The notes below the pieces were generated by a model. The model was not told the origin of the DNA and searched no databases. It was given only the letters and a program-made list of their open reading frames with translations. Positions 1-12,900 of a stretch of 64,000 nt of DNA are shown in pieces. The position numbers and the translations under genes are program-made. Origin of the DNA: Cruorifilaria tuberocauda (taxonomy: Eukaryota; Nematoda; Chromadorea; Rhabditida; Onchocercidae); assembly GCA_013365365.1 (NCBI GenBank), contig JABVXU010000170.1, positions 42,687 to 106,686 of the forward strand, read 5' to 3'. Positions within the stretch are counted from its first letter, which is position 1. Each line of letters begins with the position of its first letter.

Positions 1-23
1 ACTAGCACATAATTAAATCCACT

Positions 24-3000
24 TTAATCCAAATACTTATTTTTAGAATAATTAGAAGTTTCAAAATCAGACCTGTTACTTTGGGTTATGGCGTTAATTC
101 GTCCTTTATGGCCAACCAATGTTCGCATTTCACGTCCTGAAAAGAATGCTCGTAGGATTTCTTCTCCTACTAATGATGTTATATTATTTGACAAATTACT
201 AAAATCATAAATAATGAACTTCAAGACGAAGTTGAGATTATGTACAAAAATTGTAGTATTGAGTTATATATAAATTTTTGAGTTCCACAGAATTTAATAA
301 AGGAGAAAATGATAAACATCTTAAAAAATTATCGATGATTTATTTAATTGTGTTTATTTTATTGGTGATTAATGATATTAAAGAAATTATTTTCGTTAAT
401 TTTCATTTAAGAAAGCTAATTTAAGTTAATTTAAAAATAATCGGTCTCTTTTTGCATTCTATTGCAGCAGTAATTTATCAAATAGTATAACTAACAAAAT
501 AACTAATTAAAAAAAATCGTTCAATCCACTTTCGAACTCTTCCGGGTAAAAAATGCAACGCCCTAAAAATTACTGTATTTTGATTGGAGTAACATTTCTG
601 CAATAGGAAGTGGAAGATTTAATATTGAAGTTTCCATTAAACCGTCTTAGTTGCATTATGTTACGCTGTTTTCAAACTTTTCATCCTTACTGAATACATA
701 TTAGTCTTCAAACTGCTTCAATTAATTCATAAGAACTTAATATTATTAAATGTTAGTTAATACCTACAATCAGAAAAATCCTTCATTGAAATGGAGCATA
801 CATTACGTTATTATGTTTTATGTTTTATTTTTGTTTTATTAATTATTAATGTTTTATTTTTGGGAAAAAATTCGTGCAGTCGTAATAAAAATGTAAAATT
901 TTAAATGCTACTACGTTCGAAACCTGCTTTTATTCATCATCCAGATTAAATTTAAACTTCGGAAACCTTAGAAACAAGAAAAGCCCTAATATTTTAATCT
1001 GATTCATCGTATAGTAAATTCTTTATCAGACGATGGTTTCAATAAATCTCACAACTAAGATATCAAAATGTTAATCTTATTAAAGTGCAACTTCTCAAAA
1101 ATACCACTCATCAAAATTTTATTGATCTGATTGAAGCTTCAAAACTGGAGCATTTACTAAAATAACTCAAAATACAAATTTCATACAACGATTAATTTAC
1201 CGGTTTGGAGATCCATGAGTTTAATGGCAGCAGAGTTTGCATATGAAAGAATCCGTTCATCATGAGCTAATGAAATACAATTCGTAATCAAAGTGGATGA
1301 ACCATTCAATTTCTGAAATTGGAAATAAATAAAATGAGTAGAAGATAAAAAAAATCAAAGTTTCGAGCTTTTATTCATAAAACGTAGATTTTGAATTTCC
1401 AGCAACATAAGAATGAGAATCATTTTCTTTGTTGTGCACAAAATAAACTGACGGCTTTATCGTTCATACCCACCTTTACGTTAAAAAGGAGCAAAGATAT
1501 TTATTATTCCTCTCCTAGATTTTAACGACTGAAAACTATCGTTAGTGGTATAAGTATAGTAAGACCTTATGCTTCAATACTTTGTTCAGTACCATGTTCC
1601 ACTTTTTGGATGGAAAAAATCATAGATGGTATTGAAAAAGATTAAACTTTAAAAGTTTGTTGTTTTATCCCTTAACATAATGAACATTAGACTTGTCCTT
1701 CAACTGATACAACAGATTATTACTAAATCAGTTCCTGTCACAGTCACGCATCATACAAAAATAACAGTTGACGGCTACAGATTATCTATGCAGAAGAGAA
1801 TGAGATCACTGCATTAAAAAAATGAGATATTATATAGAAATGGATGGCTTCCTTATTGGCATATAACAGACAAGCAAAACCTTCACAACGGATAGCATGT
1901 AATTCAGATCCTTTTTATACATCAATCTGACATTATTCCAAAACAGTATTTCGCTTACCCTTTGGTCCGATTGGGATGAAGCATTAAATGGAAAACACAT
2001 AAGAGGCGGACAGACGAACACATTTCTTGTTTGTATACCAATGACACCAACTGTTGCAGCATCCTCATTTACTACTCTCTCAACTGAAATTAAATTTGTT
2101 CTTAGAGTTTCGTCCTCAGACCCCAAAATTCCTAATTTCGCTAACTCATGGTGGATAAACAGCTGATGCAACAACTTGATTATAAAAAATTAGATTTATT
2201 GAGCTAATATCAGAAGTGCTCAAATCGTCTCAGAAACAATAATAAACATACATAGAGACTGCATGTGCGGGAGCCCATCCGTCAAACTGTCGGATATTCC
2301 AACGAATAATAACTATAATTTACAATACGTTTCAAGTAAAGAATTATTTAAAAATAATTTTTCAATAAGAAACGCATATATTCACGACATTAAAAACATT
2401 AAACATTAAAGAGCGATGTAAATTTTAATATATAATGTACTTCTAAAGAAATCCTTCAAAGGACAATTTATATTTAAGATAATTTCAAAGATTAAAACTA
2501 AAAAAATTAGAAAAATTCTTGTTGTTTCAGATTCATTCCATGGTAATTAAATATTGTCAAATGAATATGGAACAGAAGTTACTGAAAATATATGCAAGAG
2601 CCCGTTAATAAAAAAACTTGGAGAAAAGAGAAGGTGAGACATTGTCGGAATTACTATTGCATGATACGAAAGAACAAGTGAATGCTACGCAGACAACAAA
2701 GTCGGTGAAAAGATAGGGAAATGACCGATGACGTCGTCATCAGATCTTCCACAATAAAGGTATGCACACCGAACAGCTTTGAACAACTCTCCACAGTCTG
2801 AATATTCACTTTAACGCAGCAAGTTATCTCACAAATCAACTCAGCCTACGCTATAATAAACAATTTCCTTAGATCATTAGGTTGAAAGTTTGATAGTAAC
2901 TGACCGACAGAATGTAATGATTGAAATGCGAGGTAAAGTATGCTACAGGCAAAATAAACTGCTTCCTAACATTCAATAGTTTAATCGGTGTCTTTAGACT

Positions 3001-3992
3001 GATATGAAGAAAGACATTTTACAATAAGAAGTTTCTTTTGCAAATTAAACTAATCTAAATAGATTTTCTAGTCCTTAGGACAAAACATAAATACCAATCT
3101 TGTGGTTTTCAAACTATAAGCTTTAATATCAGTGATTAGTGGTCAATCCGATTTAAACATGAAAATCACTTCCAATGATCATACTAAAGATAAATTTGAT
3201 AACATACATACCTTCTGTGAATTATGCCTTTCCAGGATAATTTTTCTATAATACAGAGAAAAAACGATAAACTTAATACGATGTTTGTAATATGGATGAT
3301 AGAAATTCAGACTCGATTATACTGTCTTTTCATAGAATGCTGAGCAAATTCTGAGAGTTAGATAGTATTGTCCCTCCCCAAAAGGAAATCTTTTGAGAAA
3401 TCAAAAGCGGGTTAGTGAACGAAAAAATTGATGAAAATCTGAACTTTGAGAAAACAAAACTGAGCTGAAAATTTTCAAATTTAAATAGAATTAAATTGGA
3501 TGCAAATTTTTTAACAATTGATATACAAAAGCAGAAGTGTCAGAGAAACCAGTTCTGTAGAAATGCCTTTAAATGAAGAAAGAAAAAATAAATTCAACAA
3601 AATTCACAATTTCACAAACAATTTCAGCTGTAATGGAATGAAAGGAACAGCAATGAAAACATATCATAACTGTTTCCTTGTCAATTCACTGTCCATACGA
3701 CGAGAATTTTCGGGTACAGCCAGCCTAATGATATCTTTTAACTGTAACCATAGGAATTTTTGCAAAGTTCATTTCACTATTAAAAGAACACGATAAAACG
3801 AAAACGGCAAGATAGAACTCACGAATTTGCAGCTAATAAATTATAAAATCGACGAGAAGAGAGAGATTAGATTATAAAATTTCGCAAATCTAATGACAAA
3901 TAAAAATGAAAAAACTAAAAGTACCTTGACATGAACCACTGCAGCCAAACATTCTAATGTCCAGGCTTTGATCTTTCTTGGCAGCTGATTTC
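24..3992 (-). CDS. WD40-repeat protein, 3' part (partial model)
   Basis: Seven consecutive minus-strand exons join with matching intron phases: 3925-3992, 3212-3245, 2901-2942, 2770-2797, 1959-2174, 1201-1312 and 24-166, ending in TAA at 24-26. The last two exons join into a typical WD40 blade: ...AAIKLMDLQTGEEILRAFF, then GREMRTLVGHKGRINAI, with the D-x-x-T-G turn and the GH dipeptide. The 72-codon exon at 1959-2174 (LGILGSEDETLRTNLISVE and following) is not recognised. Exons above 2.7 kb are short and weak. Such repeats form propeller scaffolds for protein binding, but I cannot name the family. A full propeller needs about seven blades and fewer are seen, so further exons probably lie upstream (4-6 kb) or beyond base 1 if the AACAG/GTCTG donor-like site at about 80 is used instead of the stop. 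Confidence 0.5.
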
Positions 3993-4458
3993 CTATACTA
4001 GTAACTTTTTTTTTGTCATATATACAAAGCATGCAATTTCTGTTAAAAAATTCATAAAATTGCTAATGGGAAGGAAAAAACTGACATATTGATTAGTATC
4101 AAATCTATGTATAAAGTTCAGAGTATTTATGCGTTAAGCAAGCTTTCATATAGAGAGTGAAAAATGTAAACAACGAACATACGCTGCAAATCACGATATT
4201 TAACGTAAAAGTCCTAGGGAAGAGAACAAAACATTTTCAAAGCAGATGTACATATAGTACCCTCGAATTTTTGGGGAAAAAAAACCTGAAAAATATTCAT
4301 TTTGATGTTGTGGAGTGGAGTAAGTTATCAGATGAAACATTCAACTTTTCGCTTTTAAACAGTCAGTTGAAACTGGATCGGAAGGCAGTTCAGATTAAGT
4401 CAAACAGCAGACATAGTTCATCTCTGATCTGCTAATAAGGATTTCAAAAATTAGTTCA

Positions 4459-4498
4459 TGAATCTAAAAGGCTGATCTTTATTAGCCTTTTAGATTCA
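4459..4498. repeat. Perfect 15-bp inverted repeat (hairpin)
   Basis: TGAATCTAAAAGGCT at 4459-4473 is followed after a 10-base loop by its exact reverse complement AGCCTTTTAGATTCA at 4484-4498. It may be a small RNA hairpin, a recent inverted duplication or a tip of a short transposon-like element. No target-site duplication is evident. Confidence 0.8.
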
Positions 4499-5726
4499 GT
4501 TAAATAGCTTTCATCATAAATGAATTTCGCTTCATCCTATATAGTTTTTAACATAGGGATAATTCTAAAAAAACTGAAATATATTTCAACAATTAAAATC
4601 AAAAAGACAGCCATATTTAAAATAGATTATCAATCAATAAAAAATAACAAGTTTGCATTAATGGATTAGGTAAATTTGAAACTCGCACGAATTCAAAAGC
4701 AATGTAACTTGAGCAATAATATGGTAAGGATTAAACACAGCTCCTAATTCATTTTAATTTCTTAATTTGGTAAAAAGAAAATTTCTAATACCAAAATCCC
4801 AGGGTAATTCCAAAGATTATATTATAGATCGTAGAAATTTTAATTAAATACCTTCCTAAAAGACAAAAAATTGTTGAAAAGATCATTTGCATGAAGCAAA
4901 AACGGTTTTCCTGAAAACTTTAGTAAGATTATTCTTTATAGATTGCAATTAAAAAATATATATATATATAAGTGAGTATAATAATGTCTATGCCATTTGA
5001 TACTAACATTTTGAGAGCGAAAAAATGACAAGCTGTGGATTTCTTCAATAATTATGCAAGTGAAATACTGGTAGTAGCAAGTTTGAGGGTTAATTTTTTC
5101 AATAAAGGAAGTGAATCAAAGAGTCCAGATGGACCAGCTTTGTTCAAAATAAGCCCTACTCGAACAATCGATAGCTCATGTTGAATATCCTAGCAATCTT
5201 GAAATTCAATAAATTTCTTCATTCTACTCCATTCTAGAGAAAACATCGATAAGTGGGAGAGTATTGACAGCGCATCAAATATTGCGCCTGAAAGTGCGCC
5301 TGAAATGATTAAACTGATCTTACTGATAGATAAAAAAAGATATAAATTAGTGTAAGAGAATTTGACAGCAATTAATAATTACTCAATATTTGGAAGAAAG
5401 CTGCTACACATTATTAATCTGGAACAAGGAAAACAACCGTAGGTATTGAGAAAACCGGAATGCATGAAAATGAAATTTCGCGAGTAGATATCAAGGCTCA
5501 TATGCTGAAAGGAACAGAAGCCAATGGTTAAATGCGTTAGGGTTATAGCAATTACGCTTTTTAGGGCGATAAGAGGGACAGATGGAAGCAGGAAACTGCA
5601 GTAATGATATTAGGGCCTGCGGTATAGCTAGTCAGGTTAGGGACAGCCCGTTGATGCTTTGCTCGACACTGTCCTCTCCCATACAGCTGATATTCGCGGG
5701 AACGGGGACGAGGAAGCTGCGCCACG

Positions 5727-6284
5727 TTGAGCGTTTATGCCAACATACGTTTATATGACAGATGCACACACACATACATGCATATATACATGACAGTGGC
5801 GTTTACAACAACGAAGATCGATATCAACAAATCAGGCTCAGCTCATAGCATAGTAATGATAATGATGGTGCATTCAGTACAGTTCATGGAAGAAGTATCG
5901 GGAAGTACTAACAATATTTCTCGATGGAGCAGTACTACTAATACAACTAATATATTGGTGGCACGAGGCTTCATTATAGGGATTGTATCGGTAGTTATCG
6001 GAGACCGAGGAAGAGAGAGCGAGAGAGAGGAAGAGAGGTGGAAGTACCGAGTAATGATATCACAGTGGTCAGTGATTGCTCTATATCTGTCCCGCTTTCA
6101 GTTACACATTTCTTCTACTGAACTGCTGAACACAAGAGAGAAAGGAAACGTTACTGGTTGGGGTCAGACAAAAATTGGTCATAAGGTAAAAGGAAAGTCG
6201 AGGTTTCACAGGTATTTTTACCAAATTTCAAGCGTGAAATGTCATGTTATGTTGTTTCAAATTCTAAGGAAAGTCCAATTTTGA
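5727..6284 (+). CDS. Isolated 185-codon open frame, doubtful
   Basis: This is the longest uninterrupted open frame in the window. It follows a GC-richer block (about 5560-5730). The predicted product has no recognised domain: a Met/His/Thr-rich start, a GA-repeat-derived charged run near residues 90-105 (RGRESEREEER) and a basic C-terminus. It lacks splice partners and looks compositionally unlike the conserved genes here. It could be a chance frame across a promoter region, an untranslated exon or a lineage-specific gene. Only the open frame itself is seen; function is unknown. Confidence 0.15.
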   Translation: MSVYANIRLYDRCTHTYMHIYMTVAFTTTKIDINKSGSAHSIVMIMMVHSVQFMEEVSGSTNNISRWSSTTNTTNILVARGFIIGIVSVVIGDRGRESEREEERWKYRVMISQWSVIALYLSRFQLHISSTELLNTREKGNVTGWGQTKIGHKVKGKSRFHRYFYQISSVKCHVMLFQILRKVQF

Positions 6285-9200
6285 TATTGCTACAATAATT
6301 ATAATAATTTTTTAGCTCTTTTTCCATTCTGATTTTAATGGATTAATTGACAGGAAGGAAAGGAATAGGTCAATTGAGTGAGGCAAAGTTCGATTAAGGT
6401 TCATACTGCAACCGTTTTAATTAGTATAAATGTCTAATTAACAACTGTTGAGTTCTAATTTAAACTGAAAATATCTTCTGAATAAATTTTAGTAATTTAC
6501 CTTTATTGTATCATTAACATGGTATTTTTTATTGTACAGATGCAATAAAGCCTATGAAATTAATCCCAAAAAATGCGATGTGAATATTGACAGTTAGAAA
6601 GTAATTATTTAACAATTTATAAAAAATCCCAAAGTCTACTTCATGTATAGAAGCCTTAATAAATAAGGTCAGCGAATTAGTTTATCATACAAATGTGGCC
6701 GAGTTGGTACTGTTGAAAATGTGCACAAAAGTTTGTCAAGATGTCGTACTCCGACAAGCTGTCCCATAAGTGATAAATTTAACTTGACTATTTATTATCT
6801 CATTTAAGATGAAGCAAATTTCAAAAAATGAAAGGAGAGGAAACGTGTAGAAAGAACATCGGATCCTAAAAAATCAAACATTATTGGGCACTATCTTTTG
6901 TCTATTCCTTATTGTTGCAAAAATTGCTTTAAATGTCGCATTCCATGAAAATTATTTGCAGACTTTCACGGACAAATCTGATCTTGCAAATATAGAATCA
7001 GAAATCTCTCTGTTGCCGTCATTTTTCATCTGTATAAAGTGAAATTTTAAAATGAAATATATGATTCCTGAAATGATTAGAAATTAGCAGTTAAGACAAC
7101 AAATGATTCTTGCTGAAATAATTTTAACGTGAGAGGAAGAAAAATTCCTGAATTTGATATATTTTACGTAAGAAGTATCCCATTAAAGTAACTTTACGGA
7201 ATTCGTGACAAATCAACTGGAGCACTATTTAAATTGATTAATTAACTGGGCAGCAGACTCCAAATTAATTAAGTGAGCAGTAGAACTCCAAGACGTTAGC
7301 GCTTGGCGTCACTTACCAAGTAACTTATTCGATAAAAATTTTCAGTTCGAGTCTGAACATGAAGCTGCACTGTTCAAATCGGATAACAAGCACCAGTGAA
7401 ATTGTTTGATGCACTTCTATAAAGATCTGTACAGGTAGATGGATATGTTTACACATAACACATACACACACAACAAATGCGTTTAAGGAGGGAAGATGTG
7501 ATATCTCGGCGGGTTTCGAATGACTTGAATATGATGATAATATGCTTCTCTCTCCAATACTAGCAAACAATATGAGAAGCAATCAGTGTGGGAGAATCTT
7601 ATCTGTTTCATTTCATTGATTTTATTTCATGCAAAATTAAATCATATACTGACTGCTCAAACTACTGAATGGTATGCTGATAAAGACTTCGGTGACCACT
7701 CAGCGAATTCACTCTAATCTAATACAAAATTTTTGTCACAAAAAACTTCTGCATGCTGGTAATGTCCAAAAACAAGCATTAAAACGATGTTCGAGACTAA
7801 ATGTAATGTAATTATAATGGCTAACAATGGACAAGATATGTGTACCAGAAATTTACACTCTTTAATTTAGCAACAAATGATAAATATTGTAATGAAGAAA
7901 GTAGCAGGTACCTTCGTCTAACAAAACAGAAAAATTTTTGAGAACATTTTCCATTTTCTCTCCACTCATTATTCATTTTTGTATTTCAACTATCGATGAA
8001 TAACTAACTGTTCAAAAGATTATCTCTTCAATCATAAATTATTTGTGGCCTTTATCACAGTAAATATTTGTTGCCATGCAATGATTTCTGTTAAATCAAA
8101 TTCGAAAAGTCAGACGAATTTGAAGTTGTATATAAAACTGTCATCTTCTTTAGTCTTTCTTCATTTTTCGTAAATCAGTCCAGCCATTAGAATATGTTAA
8201 AAAAGATGAAATGTCTATACTCCATGCTGATAATGCAACAATAATTGCAAAGTGTTAATAGCATAGATAAATGACTGTCATATCAAATTGCGTGCTTTTT
8301 CTCATAACATCTGAATGTTAACGGAAAAAGTTTGTCTATAAAAACAAGTCCCAATCATTGGGGATTTCTTATTACCTTTTTCTTTATCATTGTTTTAACA
8401 CTTCATTAAAATTTATACTCCGTCAAAATTCCTTAACAATCAGTACACCTTTTCTTTCGGTATTTTTTCTTTAAAGGAACTTCAGCTAAAACAAGCTCAA
8501 ATCCACGTCAATTCATGTACACTTGCAATACCGTTTAGAATGATCTTCATTACCCTAAATATGACCACAACTATCCGTACATAACAACGTATTATTTCAA
8601 AATTTTACTATTTGTCTAATACGATACATACAAATAAAACTGCCAACTTTCCAGCAGATTTTTAGAAATTTGGCTTATAAATATTTCCAACCATTTCAGT
8701 TTATCGATTAATAGGGTTGATTTAATACATTAATATACCATTCTCATTCCTCCGCCATGCATATTATGCACAAAGAAATAATTCTTTCCAAAAATGTAAT
8801 TTATAATATGAATCTAAAGGGGTTTGATAACTTCAATTCGCAATGCTAAAGCCGATCAAGATCGACATGATATGGAAACGCGAAAGATCGAAACGGTAAA
8901 TGACCAATAATTTGAAAACAGTCTTTTGCGTCATTATGGCAGGTAACTCCTTTTTTTCAGTTTACAATTTAGAAAATTCAGCTTATATTTGCCATTGTTA
9001 ATGAGCTTAAACATACCTTTCGACAAAAAAAAAAACGAGAATGAAGGAATTTCCCGTCCAATTACCATTTCTTTTCACTCATTAAAACTCACAAAACAAA
9101 TGAATGCAAATGAACTTTAATTAAAGTCTAAGTCTGAGAATAACGCTCAATCAAGCTGTTGTCATTTTCACGCTATTTCTTAGTGTAGAAAAGTTCCAGT

Positions 9201-9475
9201 TCTGCAAGCATTATTTAGATATTTAGTTGCTACTCCCAATTGATCAATATGTGATTGTCATTGATGAAATTAATATATTCTACAAGATTGTGTTCCTTTC
9301 ATTCGTATTTCATAGTAATCAAATAAGCGTACAACAATAAATCATTAAAAAATTAACACGATAAAAACATAGTGAAATAATTTGTTGCACTACTACTGCG
9401 ATATATTAAATGGAACACGTAATAACAATCCCAACAACAGAAATAAAAAAGTGCGCACTAGACTAAAGTTAACTG

Positions 9476-9799
9476 ATGACAAATAATAAAGAAAAAATTG
9501 ATCTATCGGTAGAAAAAAATATCCATACAAATTTAACATTTTATTCGGATAGTTCGGGAATCCCTCCCGTGATCAGAAAATGGGAAATGTTTGCTAACAA
9601 CTTCCTAAATGCGATATTATTATCGTACTCTCAAAATATGAAACGAAAATGTGTGGAAGGGGAAAGTAGAAAGCGAAAATGCGGAAAGAGAAAGGAAAAA
9701 GTTACGAATGAAAACTTATCACAAAATACAACAGACACTGGCAATTGTAGCATATTAAAACGTGACAATGATATCTGTTCATTATATTATCAATTTTAA
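9476..9799 (+). CDS. Small open frame with basic cluster, unrecognised
   Basis: A 107-codon ATG-to-stop frame lies 135 bases beyond the CCAR1 stop on the opposite strand. The middle is mildly hydrophobic (IRKWEMFANNFLNAILLSY) and is followed by a strongly basic run (MKRKCVEGESRKRKCGKRK) that could act as a nuclear localisation signal. The family is not recognised and no splice partner was identified. It may be a spurious frame, antisense to the CCAR1 3' untranslated region. Confidence 0.2.
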   Translation: MTNNKEKIDLSVEKNIHTNLTFYSDSSGIPPVIRKWEMFANNFLNAILLSYSQNMKRKCVEGESRKRKCGKRKEKVTNENLSQNTTDTGNCSILKRDNDICSLYYQF

Positions 9800-9933
9800 A
9801 ATAATGAGAACTAAATGAGAGAAGATAATTCCCATTCTAACCCTCAAACCGGTTCTTCAAAAAACAGAACTAATAAATCCTAAAACAAACAGCTTATAGT
9901 AATCGAATCGTTTTTCATTTTTTTTTATTTTAC

Positions 9934-12900
9934 CTAAGCAAGCGGAGTAGTAGTATCACTTTCTACAGTTCCAGTTGAAAAATCTGTCTTCTGTGATGAT
10001 AAGATTTCTTTCTTAACATCCTTTTCTTCGTCACCTGTTACTTCTTCTGACAGCACAATAACGTCTGGTTCCATAGGTTCGTCTCCAGCATCATTACCAC
10101 CAACTTCATCAACCAACTGCAATTCTTTTTTCTCTTCGGCCTCACCATTTACTTTCATAGGAACTGAGTCCTTCTGAAACCTATATTTTCTTTACAAATT
10201 TCCTGAAATTTGTAAAACTAAAAGCAATTCAATTTCCCTACTTTTTCGCTTTATAATAAATACTTGATGATATAAAAGATTAGGACCACTCAGAATCTAA
10301 AAATATAGTGAATAAAAAAACCAGTAAAAACCTTTTTCGGCATTTTTTTTTCATCCTTTTCATCTTTTTTTTCCTTCTTCATATCTTTCTCATCCTTTTC
10401 AGAGGTCTTTTCGTCTTCTTTCGGATTTGGCATTAATTTTTCAGCCATGCTGATCATTCGCTCTCCAATTCTGCGAAATTCCTGGATCGTGCTTTTCATT
10501 TGTACTGTATCATCCACAGAATTCTGTAATTTAACGAATAAATCTTAAAATTTAAATGATTATTTTACAGTTCAAAAAGGATAACAATACTAACCTTCAA
10601 ACATTTTTCTGCGTCATGCAATCGCTTTCGATATTTTTCAACATCTTCTTCCAATCTTTTTTTCTTTTTCTCTAACACTTGAACGTGTTTCGCACCATCT
10701 CCTACAAAAAATTTCACTACTGATCATTGCTAACTAATCTTTACTTCACGATAAATAACTATTCAAAAACTATTCCAGTAAGCAGAGAATCTTTAACAAT
10801 TACTTAGTTGTGCTTCTAATACATCGACCTTTTGTAAAGCAGCATTACAGCCAGCTTCCATTCTCGAAACCTGCTGCAGAACTTGTGGTATATTCATTAA
10901 AGAACCCATATATATTACAGATCCTGTTGTACTGATATCTGGTGCTCCATCCGTTGTCTTTTTGTTAGCATCTGTTGATTCCTTTGACATATTTCCTTTG
11001 ATATATAAGATAAATCATATAAAATAATCAAATGATTGAAAAGATTCAAGATTTGAGAACTTCTAAAGTAAGCGAAAATAAACCGTAACGATGTGCAAAA
11101 TTATGTAATAAAAGTTTTAATGACCAAACGAAACAAAAAAAAAGTGAAAATATGAAAAGTTGTAAAAAAACCTTTCGCCAGTTGTTCAGTGGTAGGCGGA
11201 TCCGATATTACACCGGGCGTGTATGTTACTGTGCCATCTTTATTTGCCCAGCTGTCGGTAAGATAGCGATAATTAATCCGGTCACGTGATAAATATCTCT
11301 TTAGTAGCTTTTGCACTTGTGCTCGAGAAATATTTAGACCTATAGAATATAGTATTTCCTCGAAATCCTTCTCCAAAATATACCTGGAAAAATCTTATGA
11401 AGATTCGTTAAAGTAGCAGATGTTTTCAACTTGGAATATGGATTGAATCCAAAACCTTCCAAATACTGTTTTTTTAACACTGTTCCAAAGCATACCCGCA
11501 AAGATTCTGATCAAAATGAGCGAAAGCTTGAAAGACTGTTCGATCTATAATAATTGGTTTCCGTGTCTCAGCAAGAAATTTCTTTTGTTCTTCCTCTCTC
11601 TTTTCGTCTTCTTTCTTCTTCTCTTCTTCGGACTTTTCAGTTTTATCAGCTTTACTTTCCACTCCTTCTGAAGACGAGAATTTTTGCAATTTGATTTACT
11701 TCAAATTCACTTTCGATCTGGATCAAAATAACTGAGATCTGGACGCAAAATTAATCTCATGAAAGTGAAATGATACCTTCCGTTCCTGCAATTTCAGCAA
11801 GCTTCGCCTCTTCACGACGCTTCTTCTCTGAATCTTTATCCATAGCACAATTCAATGTTTTATAAGCAATGAACGCCTGTGAACGATCCAACATTTCATT
11901 AATACATTCCGCCATAACTGCCAACTAAAAAATTTACTTCTTAATACTACGTTTCCGTTTGATTCGCATTTGAGTTCATAAAGATGAGATGAGAAATAAT
12001 ACACTGCCAATAACATGAATTTATGCCAAGAAGAGTCGGCGACGGACCTCAAAAATTAGCCGTCAATTACATGTAAAGTGGGGAATGAATACTTCAGTTA
12101 ACCGAATCCTACAATTTTATCAGGTTCGATATCCAATAAATTTGCACTAATATAATGAAAAAATTCCTAGTTCGAACTAGATCTGAACGCTAAGTAAATA
12201 ATCAAAAAAAGTTAGAACTGCATTAAATACGTGAATTGAACAAAATTTACCTCAAAAGAATGTTCTTTATTATCTTCAATGCGATAATCTAACATTGTGT
12301 GAAGAGAAACTGTTTTGCAATCAAATTTCCCACCCTTGACCATACGATTCGGATAAATCAATATTCCCAGTTCTTTTGGAATAGTAAAATGACGCTCCAG
12401 TGAAGCCTTTTTTTCTTTCTTTTCCTTTTCCTTGAAAAAATAAAATTTATTTATAAGAATAATCCTAGATATGAAATGCACAAATTATCTAATTTTTGTT
12501 TTGAAAGCTTCAGGCGTTTACAAACTAATGCAACAAACAATCTTGAATGCAGAATTAATTAACCCACATAGTCGATTATCTAATTCAGTCAACAAGGCAA
12601 TAATTTCTGATCATAGAACAACCGTCAGTACAATTTCTTGAACAATATAAAAAACATTCAATGAAACGTACGAATTTTTCGAAAACTTTTTTGTCTTCAT
12701 CCGTTAGTTCTTTCTCTTCTATTTCGTCTTTTGGTTTAACTGCTTCAACCTAAATGAACCAACAGCAACTCTTTATAATAATTTCCAAATACAGAAGAAT
12801 TACGACTTCGAATAAGATTGCTTCGAATAACTGTGAACCCAACCATAGAAATGTAAAATGGAACTGTCAAACTTATTTTTCCATCATCATTTCTATTACT

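Larger units (their letters stand above)
3993..9933. other. Gene-poor stretch between WD40 gene and CCAR1
   Basis: No convincing exon chain was found. It holds a 15-bp perfect hairpin (4459-4498), an (AT)n tract near 4955-4972, a GC-richer block at about 5560-5730, a GA-rich run near 6010-6040 and two isolated plus-strand open frames (5727-6284 and 9476-9799). The 5' exons and promoter of the WD40 gene may lie in the lower part. Confidence 0.5.

Noticed and set aside
5071..5090. GCAAGTTTGAGGG as a third SL1-like site
   Set aside because: Only ten leader bases match (CAAGTTTGAG), and it is not followed by a GT donor in place; consistent with chance.
6690..6705. A-box-like GTGGCCGAGTTGG resembling a tRNA-Leu/Ser start
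   Set aside because: No B box or pairing acceptor stem follows within 100 bases.
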